Below, in pieces: positions 1-7,369 of a stretch of DNA of 43,058 nt; within the stretch, counting starts at the first letter, position 1, and the number at the start of each line of letters is the position of its first letter. The notes beneath the pieces were generated by a model. It worked only from the letters and a program-made list of their open reading frames with translations. It was not told where the DNA came from and did not search any database. Source of the stretch: Actinomycetospora chibensis (lineage in GTDB: Bacteria; Actinomycetota; Actinomycetes; Mycobacteriales; Pseudonocardiaceae); contig NZ_JAQZAM010000032.1 in assembly GCF_028737215.1 (NCBI RefSeq), positions 1-43,058 on the forward strand. The letters run 5' to 3'. A program made the translations under genes and the position numbers.

Positions 1-253
1 TGAGGATGTCGTTGCAGACGATGTTGAGGGCGTTGGCGCCACCCACCGGGGCCTGCGCGAGGACGTTGCCGGCGAGCGCGTCGCCGTCGATGCCGCCGTT
101 GGCCTCGGCCGAGCCGCCGGTGACGTTGCAGGACCCGGAGTCCTTGTGCCCGCCGTCGTGGTCGTGGCCGCCCTCGGTCGCGGAGGCGAACGGCGCGGCA
201 ACCATGAGGCCCGCGGCCACACCGACGGTCACGACACCCAGCTTCTTGATCAC
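1..253 (-). CDS. Small secreted protein, rodlin/chaplin-like (3' end cut off by window)
   Basis: The reading frame opens at a GTG (253-251) with GAGGAG about 8 nt upstream and runs off the left edge, giving 84 codons. Residues 1-26 form a clear signal peptide (two Lys, a hydrophobic stretch, then a cleavage site after PFASA). The mature part begins His/Asp/Gly-rich, followed by an Ala/Asn/Gly-rich stretch with two cysteines (SCNVTGG and NIVCND). Size, export signal and Asn-rich hydrophobic character recall rodlins and chaplins, surface-coat proteins of aerial actinomycetes, but I do not see a full signature of either. The export prediction is firm and the family is a guess. Confidence 0.6.
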   Translation of the reverse strand, partial: MIKKLGVVTVGVAAGLMVAAPFASATEGGHDHDGGHKDSGSCNVTGGSAEANGGIDGDALAGNVLAQAPVGGANALNIVCNDIL

Positions 254-693
254 ATGAACTCCTCGAAGAACTTGTCGGGGGAGCGGGACGCACCGGCTGG
301 TCCGCCCGGACGGAGCCGGAGGGACGTGGACGGTGTGTCCCCGCAGGAGTCATCGCTCCGGGCCTGATCGGCCCCGGGGATGACGCCAGGGGTTCCAACG
401 AGGTGGTCACGAGACGGTTACGCAGAGGATCGAGGTCACGCGGTTCTGTCACGGTGCGTGGTAGCACTGCGCTGATCGTCCCCACGAGCCGCCGACCGGC
501 CGGAGGCCGTGGGACGTCACGATCGGACCAACGACGCCGCCGCGGGTGACCGGAGTGGGGGCTCCGTCACCGCATCGGGCCCATCCCGTCATCAGATCCA
601 CCGACGCTCCGGGTGACGCACCACTCGGACCTCTCTGCGCCACACGTGCGCGACGATGTGCGCCGCAGACAGGACTTCGGAGAGGCGGTGGGC
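254..693. other. 440-bp divergent intergenic region
   Basis: This stretch separates the secreted-protein gene (minus) from the thioesterase (plus). I see no convincing gene: the open frames across it are shadows. It holds one inverted repeat at 349-384, listed separately, which would lie in the 5' leader of the minus-strand gene. In-frame GTG codons upstream of 694 could extend the thioesterase, but homology argues against that. Confidence 0.5.
349..384 (-). promoter_or_regulatory. Imperfect hairpin in leader of the secreted-protein gene
   Basis: GTCATC (349-354) pairs with GATGAC (379-384), and an inner CCGGGCC/GGCCCCGG stem with a small bulge closes on a TGATC loop. It lies about 95 nt upstream of the GTG start at 253. 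It could be an RNA leader element or an operator; no known riboswitch is recognised. Confidence 0.35.
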
Positions 694-1569
694 GTGGGTC
701 AGGCCCTGAGGGAGCTCGTGGACGACGTGCTCGACCTCGAGCGCATCGAGCGCGACATCTTCCGGGGCCGCAGCCCTCGGGAGTCGTTGTTGCGGGTGTT
801 CGGCGGCCAGGTGGCGGGGCAGGCGATGGTCGCCGCCGGCCGCACGGTCGACGACGACCGCGGGGTGCACTCGTTGCACGGCTACTTCCTGCGGCCCGGG
901 GACCCGTTCGCCCCGATCGTCTACGAGGTGGACCGCACCCGCGACGGACGCTCGTTCACCACGCGCCGGGTCACCGCCGTCCAGCACGGCGAGACGATCT
1001 TCACGATGTCGGCGTCGTTCCAGCGTCCCGAGCAGGGCGTGGAGCACCAGGCGCCGATGCCGGAGACGCCCGGCCCCGAGGGGCTGCACCGCCGGGACAT
1101 GCCGCCGGTGCCGGCCGACCGCCCGGCGTGGACCACGACGGGCAAGGCGCTGGTGTGGCCGCTCGACGTCCGTTACGTCGACCACTCGCCCTGGGACGAG
1201 ACGGCGGAGCGCGACCCGACCAACCGCGTGTGGGTGCGCGCCGACGGCGAGCTGCCCGGTCCCGACTCGCCCTACGGCCGGCTGCTGCACGTCTGCGTCC
1301 TCACCTACGCCAGCGACCTGACCCTGCTCGAGGCGGCGGTGTTCCCGCACGTCGTCGGCGGCGCGGCCTCGGGCGAGGTCAGCCTGGCGAGCCTCGACCA
1401 CGCCGTCTGGTTCCACCGCCCGTTCCGGGCCGACGAGTGGCTGCTCTACGTGCAGGAGTCGCCGAGCGCCGGCGGCGGCCGCGGTCTGGCGGCCGGGCGC
1501 TTCTACACGCGCGACGGGGTGCTCGTGGCCTCCGTCGTGCAGGAGGGGCTCATCCGGCGCCGCTCGTAG
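694..1569 (+). CDS. tesB: Acyl-CoA thioesterase II (TesB type)
   Basis: Hydrolyses acyl-CoA to free fatty acid and CoA in the cytosol (double hot-dog fold). The 291-residue product matches the usual TesB length of about 286. GGQVAGQAM (38-46) is the first hot-dog signature, and the catalytic triad by family comparison is D208 (YASDLT), S233 (ASLDHA) and Q283 (VVQEGL). The frame stays open back to GTG 613, but the GTG at 694 has GGAGAGG 8 nt upstream and makes the N terminus (GQALRELVDDVLDLERIE) align with the start of E. coli TesB as I remember it, so I chose it. The last 20 nt overlap the convergent Nudix gene. Confidence 0.88.
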   Translation: MGQALRELVDDVLDLERIERDIFRGRSPRESLLRVFGGQVAGQAMVAAGRTVDDDRGVHSLHGYFLRPGDPFAPIVYEVDRTRDGRSFTTRRVTAVQHGETIFTMSASFQRPEQGVEHQAPMPETPGPEGLHRRDMPPVPADRPAWTTTGKALVWPLDVRYVDHSPWDETAERDPTNRVWVRADGELPGPDSPYGRLLHVCVLTYASDLTLLEAAVFPHVVGGAASGEVSLASLDHAVWFHRPFRADEWLLYVQESPSAGGGRGLAAGRFYTRDGVLVASVVQEGLIRRRS

Positions 1570-2032
1570 CGCCCGCTGTCGGTCCCGTCGCCGGGCGCGG
1601 CAGGCCGTGCTCGAGATATCCGCCGCCGGCGAGGGTGCTCGTCACCCGGCGGCACAGGGGTGGCGGCAGGTGGTCGGCGAGGTCGGCCGGGGCGACCCAC
1701 GCCCATCGATCGAGCTCGTTCTCGCCCAGCACGATGCGGTGCTCGTCGTCGCCGAGCGGGCCGCCGTCGAAGAGGAAGAGAATCTTGTCGTACCCGTCTC
1801 CCCGGGTGTGGTCGACGGAGAGGAAGGCCCCGGTCGCCCGGTCCAGGCCGAGCTCCTCGGCGATCTCGCGGCGGCAGGCCTCGGCCGGAGACTCGCCCTC
1901 CTCGACCACGCCGCCGGGTACGTCCCAGCCGGGCTTGTAGGTGGGGTGCACGAGCAGCACCCGCCCGGCGGCGTCGCGGAACAAGGCCCCGGCGGCGACC
2001 ACGGGGCGGGCGGTCCCCGGCGGGAGCGGCAT
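1550..2032 (-). CDS. Nudix hydrolase
   Basis: A 160-residue protein with a perfect Nudix box at residues 41-63: G, five residues, E47, seven residues, then REIAEELGL. Such enzymes cleave nucleoside diphosphates linked to another moiety using Mg or Mn; the substrate cannot be read from sequence. The ATG at 2032 follows TAGGCT by 7 nt, a TANNNT -10 box at the distance expected of a leaderless transcript, although the gene also lies only 24 nt after the stop of the upstream monooxygenase and could be read with it. Its 3' end overlaps tesB by 20 nt tail to tail. Confidence 0.88.
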   Translation of the reverse strand: MPLPPGTARPVVAAGALFRDAAGRVLLVHPTYKPGWDVPGGVVEEGESPAEACRREIAEELGLDRATGAFLSVDHTRGDGYDKILFLFDGGPLGDDEHRIVLGENELDRWAWVAPADLADHLPPPLCRRVTSTLAGGGYLEHGLPRPATGPTAGATSGAG

Positions 2033-2056
2033 CCGCGCGAGCCTACGGGCGGGGGA

Positions 2057-3619
2057 TCAGGCGGGCACCGTCTCGGCGCGGCCCGTCGACGCCTCCTCCG
2101 GCGTCGGCGCGGCCGCGGCGTCCGCGGCCCGGCCGAAGAGCTCGAAGTCGGACGGGGCGAACCGCCGGGTCTCCCACCAGTACCGCACGGTGAAGCCCGG
2201 CCAGATCGTGCGGTTGACCCCGGCGGCGTCGAGGTACCAGCTGGTGCACCCGCCACGGGTCCAGATGCCCGTGGCGAGGCGCCGCTGGACGGCGGCGTTG
2301 GACCGCTGCTGAACCTCCGCGCGGACGTCGAGCCCGCCCATCCCCATCGCGTGGACCGTGCCGATCGCCTGCGCGACGTAGCGCGTCTGGCACTCGATCA
2401 TGAACACGACGGAGTTGTGGCCGAGCCCGGTGTTGGGGCCGAGCAGGAAGAACATGTTCGGGAAGTCGGTGACGGTCAGGCCGAGGTGCGTCGCCATCCC
2501 TTCCCGCGCCCAGACGTCCCGCAGCGTCCGCCCGCCGCGCCCGGTGATCTCGAGCGAGTCGAAGGCGTCGGTGACGTGGAAGCCGGTGCCGTAGATGATC
2601 ACGTCGACGTCCCGCTCGGCGCCGTCGCCGTCCACGATCGACGACGCCCGGACCTCGCGGACGCCGGCGGTGATCACGTCGACGTCGGGGCGGTTCAGCG
2701 TGGGGTAGTAGTCGTTGGAGACCAGCACCCGCTTGCAGCCGATCGAGTAGTCGGGCGTCAGCTTCGCGACGAGCTCGGGGTCGTCGATGTGGCGCTCGAT
2801 GTTCTTGGTGGCGAGCCACTCGACGGGCCGCAGGGCCGCCGGGTTCGAGGTGAAGCCGAGGGCGCGCGACTCCAGCGCCGCGTACATCACCGAGCGGTAC
2901 GCCCGGTGGGCGCGCGGATGGCGGGCGAAGAAGCGCCGGCGGCCCTCCGGGAGCGGCTTGTCGTTCTTGGGCAGGACCCAGGCCGGGGTGCGCTGGTAGA
3001 GCTGCACCTCCGCCGCGACGCCGGCGATCTGGGGCACGAACTGGATGGCGCTGGCCCCGGTGCCGACGACCGCGACCTTCTTGCCCCGCAGGTCCACGTC
3101 GTGGTCCCACCGCGCGGAGTGGAAGGAGGGCCCGACGAACGAGCCGGCCCCGGGCAGGTCGGGCGTCTTCGGCAGGTGCAGGGCCCCGACGCCGTGGACG
3201 AGGAAGCGGGCGCGCCAGCTCCGTCCGCCCCGGGTGTGCACCGTCCAGGTACGGCTCTGCTCGTCCCACGTCGCGCCGGTCATCTCCTGGCCGAACCGCA
3301 CGTGGCGGCGCAGGTCCTCGGCGTCGGCCACCCGCTCGAGGTACTCGCGGATCTCCGGCTGGGGCGAGTAGGACCGCGACCAGTCGGGGTTGGGCACCGT
3401 CGAGAGCGAGTACATGTGCGACGGGATGTCGCACGCGCACCCGGGATAGGTGTTGTCGCGCCAGGTGCCCCCGAGCGCGTCGGACTTCTCGAGCAGCACG
3501 ACGTCGGTGATGCCGGCGCGGCGCAGAGCGAGCAGCTGATCGAGGCCCGCGAACCCCGAGCCGACGACGAGGACCTCGTGGACGCGCTCGGCGGTCCTGG
3601 ACGTCTCAGGCGCTGACAC
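2057..3619 (-). CDS. Flavin monooxygenase, Baeyer-Villiger type
   Basis: A 520-residue FAD/NADPH enzyme expected to insert oxygen next to a ketone (giving an ester or lactone) or to oxygenate S or N. FAD Rossmann motif GSGFAG at 20-25; GGTWRDNTYPGCACD at 50-64 is typical of class B monooxygenases; the Baeyer-Villiger fingerprint FxGxxxHxxxW is intact at 161-171 (FVGPSFHSARW); NADPH motif GTGASA at 186-191. It is nearer the EthA/MymA type than simple FMOs. Its start overlaps the end of the hydrolase gene by 14 nt, so the two are co-transcribed; an ester product would be a natural substrate for that hydrolase. The substrate is unknown. Confidence 0.88.
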   Translation of the reverse strand: MSAPETSRTAERVHEVLVVGSGFAGLDQLLALRRAGITDVVLLEKSDALGGTWRDNTYPGCACDIPSHMYSLSTVPNPDWSRSYSPQPEIREYLERVADAEDLRRHVRFGQEMTGATWDEQSRTWTVHTRGGRSWRARFLVHGVGALHLPKTPDLPGAGSFVGPSFHSARWDHDVDLRGKKVAVVGTGASAIQFVPQIAGVAAEVQLYQRTPAWVLPKNDKPLPEGRRRFFARHPRAHRAYRSVMYAALESRALGFTSNPAALRPVEWLATKNIERHIDDPELVAKLTPDYSIGCKRVLVSNDYYPTLNRPDVDVITAGVREVRASSIVDGDGAERDVDVIIYGTGFHVTDAFDSLEITGRGGRTLRDVWAREGMATHLGLTVTDFPNMFFLLGPNTGLGHNSVVFMIECQTRYVAQAIGTVHAMGMGGLDVRAEVQQRSNAAVQRRLATGIWTRGGCTSWYLDAAGVNRTIWPGFTVRYWWETRRFAPSDFELFGRAADAAAAPTPEEASTGRAETVPA

Positions 3620-4601
3620 GGCCGGCGTCCTCCTGCGGGATCACGGTGGTGGTCGGGGCCTGCGCGGCGGGCAGGGCGAGCAGCCCCGCGACGTGGGCGG
3701 CGACCTCGGTGCTGCGCTCGAGGTTGATCATGTGTCCGGCGCCGGGGAGCAGGACGATCCGGGCGTCGGGCAGTGCGTCGGCGATGTCGCGGGCGCGCTG
3801 CTGGGGGCAGAGCCGGTCGTGGTCACCGACCAGCACCACGACGGGGATCCCGCGCAGCGCGGCCAGCGAGCCCCGGCGCCGGTGCTCGCCGATCGAGGCG
3901 CGGAAGGCGGCGACGCTCGGCGGGTGCGCGGCGAGCGCCTGCTCGGCGACGGAGAGGACGTCGTCGCGGCGGGCGTGGCGCCCGAACACCAGCGCCCGCA
4001 CGCCCGGGGCCAGCAGCGACGCCCGCACCCGGGGCGCGTGCTCGCGGGAGCGGCCGACGGTGCCGATGCGCCGCGACGGGGCGCGGCGCCCGAGCCGGGC
4101 GGTCAGCGGGATGAGCACGTGCTCCCCGCGGGCGACCAGCCGGCCCCGCCGCCCGGGCAGCCCGAGGGTCAGCTCGTCCATCTCGTCGCTGGCGGTCGCC
4201 ACGAAGGCCACGGAGACGACCCGGTCGGCGACGAGACGGGGGTGGCGCTCGGCCAGGGCCATGAGCGTCATCCCGCCCATGGAGTGCCCGGCGAGCACCA
4301 ACGGACCGTCCGGGACGCGCTCGGCGATCATCGCGGCGAGGTCGTCGGCGGCGCGCCCCACCGTCGCGGTGCCCTCGGCGGCCGCGTCGGACCCGCCGTG
4401 CCCGCGGTGGTCGTAGCGCAGGATGCGCCCGGCGAACCCGGTGCGGCGCAGGTCGTCGACCACCCGGTCCCACGTCCGCAGGTCCTGCGACCAGCCGTGG
4501 ACGAGCACGAGCGTCGGCCCCCCGGCGCCGTCCCCGGACTCCGCCACGCGCAGGTGGGTCCCGTCGGACGTGGTGAACCGGTCGACCTGTTCGCGCAGCA
4601 C
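3606..4601 (-). CDS. Alpha/beta hydrolase
   Basis: A 331-residue soluble alpha/beta hydrolase. VLVHGW (32-37) forms the oxyanion region and GHSMGG (105-110) the nucleophile elbow with Ser107; an Asp in GDHDRL and a His in GAGHMINLE complete the triad. I chose the GTG at 4601 because AAAGGA lies 7 nt before it and the fold begins right after; the same frame is open far upstream only as a shadow of the diiron gene. It sits between the diiron oxygenase (26 nt gap) and the monooxygenase (14-nt overlap), suggesting it cleaves an ester or lactone made by the latter. That role is inference. Confidence 0.85.
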   Translation of the reverse strand: MLREQVDRFTTSDGTHLRVAESGDGAGGPTLVLVHGWSQDLRTWDRVVDDLRRTGFAGRILRYDHRGHGGSDAAAEGTATVGRAADDLAAMIAERVPDGPLVLAGHSMGGMTLMALAERHPRLVADRVVSVAFVATASDEMDELTLGLPGRRGRLVARGEHVLIPLTARLGRRAPSRRIGTVGRSREHAPRVRASLLAPGVRALVFGRHARRDDVLSVAEQALAAHPPSVAAFRASIGEHRRRGSLAALRGIPVVVLVGDHDRLCPQQRARDIADALPDARIVLLPGAGHMINLERSTEVAAHVAGLLALPAAQAPTTTVIPQEDAGRVSA

Positions 4602-4627
4602 CGAGCGTTCCTTTCTCTCGCGTCGGA

Positions 4628-5527
4628 TCAGCCCTCGGACAGGAGGAACGACCGTCGCCACCAGGTCATGCCCGGCCGGCCGACGAGTCCGGCCTCCGTG
4701 AGGAACGGCATGATCTTCTCGCCGGCCCAGCGGATCATCTCGCGGTGGTGGGGGTTGGCCAGCGCGGCGCGGCGCCCCTCCTCCGGGTCGATGCCGACGG
4801 CGGCGTAGACCTTCGGGTTGATCAGGCTGCGCACCACGAACATCGAGATGAACGCGACGATGAAGCGCTGGTAGGCCAACTCGGCGGGCGAGAGCTGCGC
4901 CACGCCGCGGGTGACCTCGTCGCGGGCGAAGGAGACGTGGCGCGCCTCCTCCATGATGTGGATGCGGTTGACCTGGCGCATCAGCGGCTGGACGCGGTCG
5001 TCGTTCGCCTGCTCGCGCTGCAGGCGGTCGAGCACCTCCTCGGCGACGAGGATCGCGCCGTAGGACGCGGGGCCCCAGCTGACGACGGAGAAGAGCTTGC
5101 CGAGCTGGCGGATCGACTCCCGCGGCCCGTAGGGCTCGACGCCGGCCGCGTCGACCATGCGCGCGAACATCTGGGAGTGGCGGCACTCGTCGGCCACCTC
5201 GGTGAGGGCGTACTGCGCCCGGGGCGACGTCGGGTCCTCGGCGTAGAAGTCCTTGAGCAGGCGCTGCATGAGCAGGACCTCGAACCAGAGGCCGACCGAG
5301 GCGACGCTGCAGGCCTCGTGCTTGCCGAGCTCGACGCGCTGCTCGGGGGTGAGGCGCTCCCAGAGCTCGGTGCCGTAGAGGGAGACGCGGTGCTCGGGGA
5401 CCCAGATGCCGTCCGGCACGAGCGGGGCGTCCCAGTCGATGTCGACCGCGGGGTCGTAGGACTTCTTGGCCGACGACTTCAGGAGTCGTTCCGCGGTCTG
5501 GTGCCGGTCCGCCGTGGGCGCACTCAT
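4628..5527 (-). CDS. AurF-type diiron oxygenase
   Basis: A 299-residue helical protein resembling the p-aminobenzoate N-oxygenase AurF family (PF11583), which uses a diiron centre and O2 to oxidise amines. Ligand pattern: E83 (WFE), E114 and H117 (ECRH), E163 (VAEE), H190, E194 and H197 (HIMEEARH). The H-x3-E-x2-H spacing and the 27-residue step from E163 to H190 equal those I recall for AurF (E196, H223, E227, H230), including the extra His typical of this subgroup. The ATG at 5527 has AGGAGG 8 nt upstream. First gene of the minus-strand arm, facing the TetR gene across a palindromic promoter region. Substrate unknown; a hydroxylase role is also possible. Confidence 0.82.
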   Translation of the reverse strand: MSAPTADRHQTAERLLKSSAKKSYDPAVDIDWDAPLVPDGIWVPEHRVSLYGTELWERLTPEQRVELGKHEACSVASVGLWFEVLLMQRLLKDFYAEDPTSPRAQYALTEVADECRHSQMFARMVDAAGVEPYGPRESIRQLGKLFSVVSWGPASYGAILVAEEVLDRLQREQANDDRVQPLMRQVNRIHIMEEARHVSFARDEVTRGVAQLSPAELAYQRFIVAFISMFVVRSLINPKVYAAVGIDPEEGRRAALANPHHREMIRWAGEKIMPFLTEAGLVGRPGMTWWRRSFLLSEG

Positions 5528-5587
5528 GGCTGGGTCCTCCTGCTCGCCGTGGACCGGACTCCAGGTATCACGCACCTGGTGTACGTC

Positions 5588-5614
5588 TTACCGCTGGTAA
5601 CTGTAACTGGTGGT
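5588..5614. promoter_or_regulatory. Candidate TetR operator between the two arms of the oxidative module
   Basis: TTACC-GCT-GGTAA (5588-5600) is a perfect inverted repeat lying inside a longer imperfect palindrome (about 5590-5614, centred near 5602). It sits in the 100-bp gap between the diiron oxygenase and the TetR gene, where a local repressor could control both directions. Assigning it to the neighbouring TetR is inference. Confidence 0.5.
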
Positions 5615-5627
5615 AGCGTGCGGACCC

Positions 5628-6437
5628 GTGCCGGACGATGTCAAGCCGAACCGCTCGGGTCCCACCGCTGGGCGTGACGGACGTCGCACGCGGTGGGAGA
5701 AGCACCGGACGCAGCGCCGCGCCGAGTTCGTCGAGGCCGCCATGCGCGTGCTCGCGGACGTGGGGCCGGACTTCGGGATCGAGCAGGTCGCGGTCGAGGC
5801 GGGCGTCACCAAGCCCGTGCTCTACCGGCACTTCTCCGACAAGGCCGACCTCGTGGAGGCCATGGGTGAGCGCGCCACGGAGATCCTGCTCGACCGGCTG
5901 ATCCCCGCGCTGAACAGCGAGGAGGCGCCGCTCCCGCGCATCCGCAAGTCGATCGACGCGTTCTTCGGGACCCTCGACGAGTACCCGAACCTCTACTGGG
6001 TGCTGGCGCGGCACACCCCGATCGACGGGCGTGGCTCCGACGTCGTGCGCGAGGACAAGGAGATCATCGCGACGGCGCTGTCGGCGCTGCTCGGCGACTA
6101 CCTGCGGTCCTTCGGGCTCGACTCCGGGCCCGCCGAGCCGTGGGCGTACGGCGTGGTCGGCTTCGTGCAGAACGCGGCGGAGTGGTGGCTCGAGCGGCGT
6201 TCGATGAGCCGCGAAAGCGTCACCGAGTACCTCACGACGTTGGTGTGGTCGGCGATCGACGGGTTCGCCCGTCAGCACGACGTCCTCATCGACCCGAACG
6301 CACCCCTCGCCATCAACAAGGTCATCCAGTTGCACGCGGGGGACGTGCGGGCCCCGGCGAGGCGGCTGGGGGAGTCAGGCGGCCCGAGTGGCGGCCGAGC
6401 GAGTACCGATCGAGCAGTGAGGAGCCCGGAGCGATGA
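5628..6437 (+). CDS. TetR-family regulator
   Basis: A 269-residue one-domain repressor. The N-terminal HTH covers residues about 25-80, with recognition-helix text VAVEAGVTKPVLYRHFSDK, typical of TetR proteins; the rest is the helical ligand domain. GTG 5628 is used here; GTG 5610 is an in-frame alternative. The C-terminal 40 residues are Gly/Pro/Arg-rich and probably disordered. It faces the diiron oxygenase operon across a palindrome and overlaps the next gene (ATGA at 6434-6437), so it is translationally coupled to the DUF4873 gene. The arrangement resembles ethR/ethA. Probably an autoregulated local repressor sensing the pathway substrate. Confidence 0.85.
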   Translation: MPDDVKPNRSGPTAGRDGRRTRWEKHRTQRRAEFVEAAMRVLADVGPDFGIEQVAVEAGVTKPVLYRHFSDKADLVEAMGERATEILLDRLIPALNSEEAPLPRIRKSIDAFFGTLDEYPNLYWVLARHTPIDGRGSDVVREDKEIIATALSALLGDYLRSFGLDSGPAEPWAYGVVGFVQNAAEWWLERRSMSRESVTEYLTTLVWSAIDGFARQHDVLIDPNAPLAINKVIQLHAGDVRAPARRLGESGGPSGGRASTDRAVRSPER

Positions 6438-6784
6438 CGCCAGAGGCAACACCCGCGCACGACCACGACGAGGACGGCTACGCCGGGCCCGCGACCCTCG
6501 AGGTCGACGGCACGGAGTACGACGTCCACGTCACCCTGCTCGGGCACTTCGAGCCCCTCGACGGGCGCTTCCACTGGTACGGCCGCGTGGCCGTGCACGC
6601 CGAGCTGCACGCGGCCCTCGACGGCCGCAAGCGCCCCACCCGCGTCACGACCCCCGTCGGCGCCGCGGACGGCGAGCTCTCCGACGTCGACCCGTGGGGC
6701 CGCTACCGGATCGCCGGCGTCTCGACGCCGCCGTTCCCCGTCGGTACGGAGGACACGCCCGCCGAGATCGTCGGGGTGCGCTGA
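6434..6784 (+). CDS. DUF4873 domain protein
   Basis: A 116-residue protein whose core (residues 14-113: GYAGPATLEVDGTEYDVHV, then LGHFEPLDGRFHWYGRV and DPWGRYRIAGVSTPPF) matches my memory of DUF4873, a small beta-rich domain often found beside or fused to flavin monooxygenases in mycobacteria and relatives. It has no signal peptide or membrane segment. Its ATG overlaps the TetR stop (ATGA) and its stop overlaps the next start (TGATG), so three genes are coupled. Given the monooxygenase in the opposite arm it may be an accessory of that enzyme; this is inference. Confidence 0.7.
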   Translation: MTPEATPAHDHDEDGYAGPATLEVDGTEYDVHVTLLGHFEPLDGRFHWYGRVAVHAELHAALDGRKRPTRVTTPVGAADGELSDVDPWGRYRIAGVSTPPFPVGTEDTPAEIVGVR

Positions 6785-7314
6785 TGACGCCCGGAGAGGC
6801 AGGGCGCGCCGTCGCGGAGCAGGTCTGCGATCCCGCCACCGTCCGCTCGCTCGCCACCCCGGAGCGCGCCGTCCGGGTCGTCGGCGGCCTGATCGGCGAC
6901 CGGGTGACCTTCGGTCCGGTGCCCGCCGGCCCGCACGACATGGCCACCGCGTACGCCGAGGGCGCCGTCGGCCGGCTGACGGCGCGCCGCGAGGGCGAAC
7001 AGCGCGTCGTGGTCCGGGTCCCGGTGTCGCTCGACCTCACGGTCGTCATCGGCACCCGCCGGATCCCCGCGGACGTCGCGCTCCTCGTGCGCGTCGGCCT
7101 CGTCGCGCGGGCGGCGCCGGACGCGGTGGAGATCGACGTCGAGCCGGTCCGGTACGAGGACATCGACGCCGACATCCGCACCAGCGGCGTCGGCGGCGTG
7201 TTCCTGCGCCGCCTCGGCGACCTCGACTCGGAGATCCGCCATCACGTCGGCGTCTACGTCTCCACCGTGCTGGCCACGCCCGAGGCCGTCGCGGAGTGCC
7301 GCATCGCCCTGTGA
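6784..7314 (+). CDS. Conserved hypothetical protein, translationally coupled
   Basis: A 176-residue protein I do not recognise. It starts at the ATG of a TGATG junction with the DUF4873 gene, so it belongs to the TetR transcript. The N-terminal third is helical; the middle is rich in alternating beta residues (RVVVRVPVSLDLTVVIG, then VALLVRVGLVARA), and the C terminus contains a Gly-Val hinge (RTSGVGGVFLRR). No Cys, no metal motif, no signal peptide and no membrane helix are visible. A lipid- or small-molecule-binding fold would fit, but nothing proves it. The gene ends 12 nt before the palindrome at 7326. Confidence 0.7.
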   Translation: MTPGEAGRAVAEQVCDPATVRSLATPERAVRVVGGLIGDRVTFGPVPAGPHDMATAYAEGAVGRLTARREGEQRVVVRVPVSLDLTVVIGTRRIPADVALLVRVGLVARAAPDAVEIDVEPVRYEDIDADIRTSGVGGVFLRRLGDLDSEIRHHVGVYVSTVLATPEAVAECRIAL

Positions 7315-7325
7315 GCCCCGCTCCC

Positions 7326-7365
7326 GTGAGCGATGTTCGGGGCCATGGCCCCGAACATCGCTCAC
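7326..7365. repeat. 40-nt palindrome, copy A (bidirectional terminator)
   Basis: Perfect dyad: GTGAGCGATGTTCGGGGCCA is the left half and the right half is its exact complement. With three more C/G pairs the arms reach 22 bp (7323-7368). It lies between two convergent genes (stop at 7314, stop at 7370) and should fold in either transcript. It belongs to a family with copies at 21310, 21963 and 41472. Confidence 0.8.
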
Positions 7366-7369
7366 GGGG

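Noticed and set aside
6694..6783. Upstream extension of the unknown gene at 6784
   Set aside because: The frame is open from 6694, but that region codes for the DUF4873 protein in another frame, and the TGATG junction marks the start.
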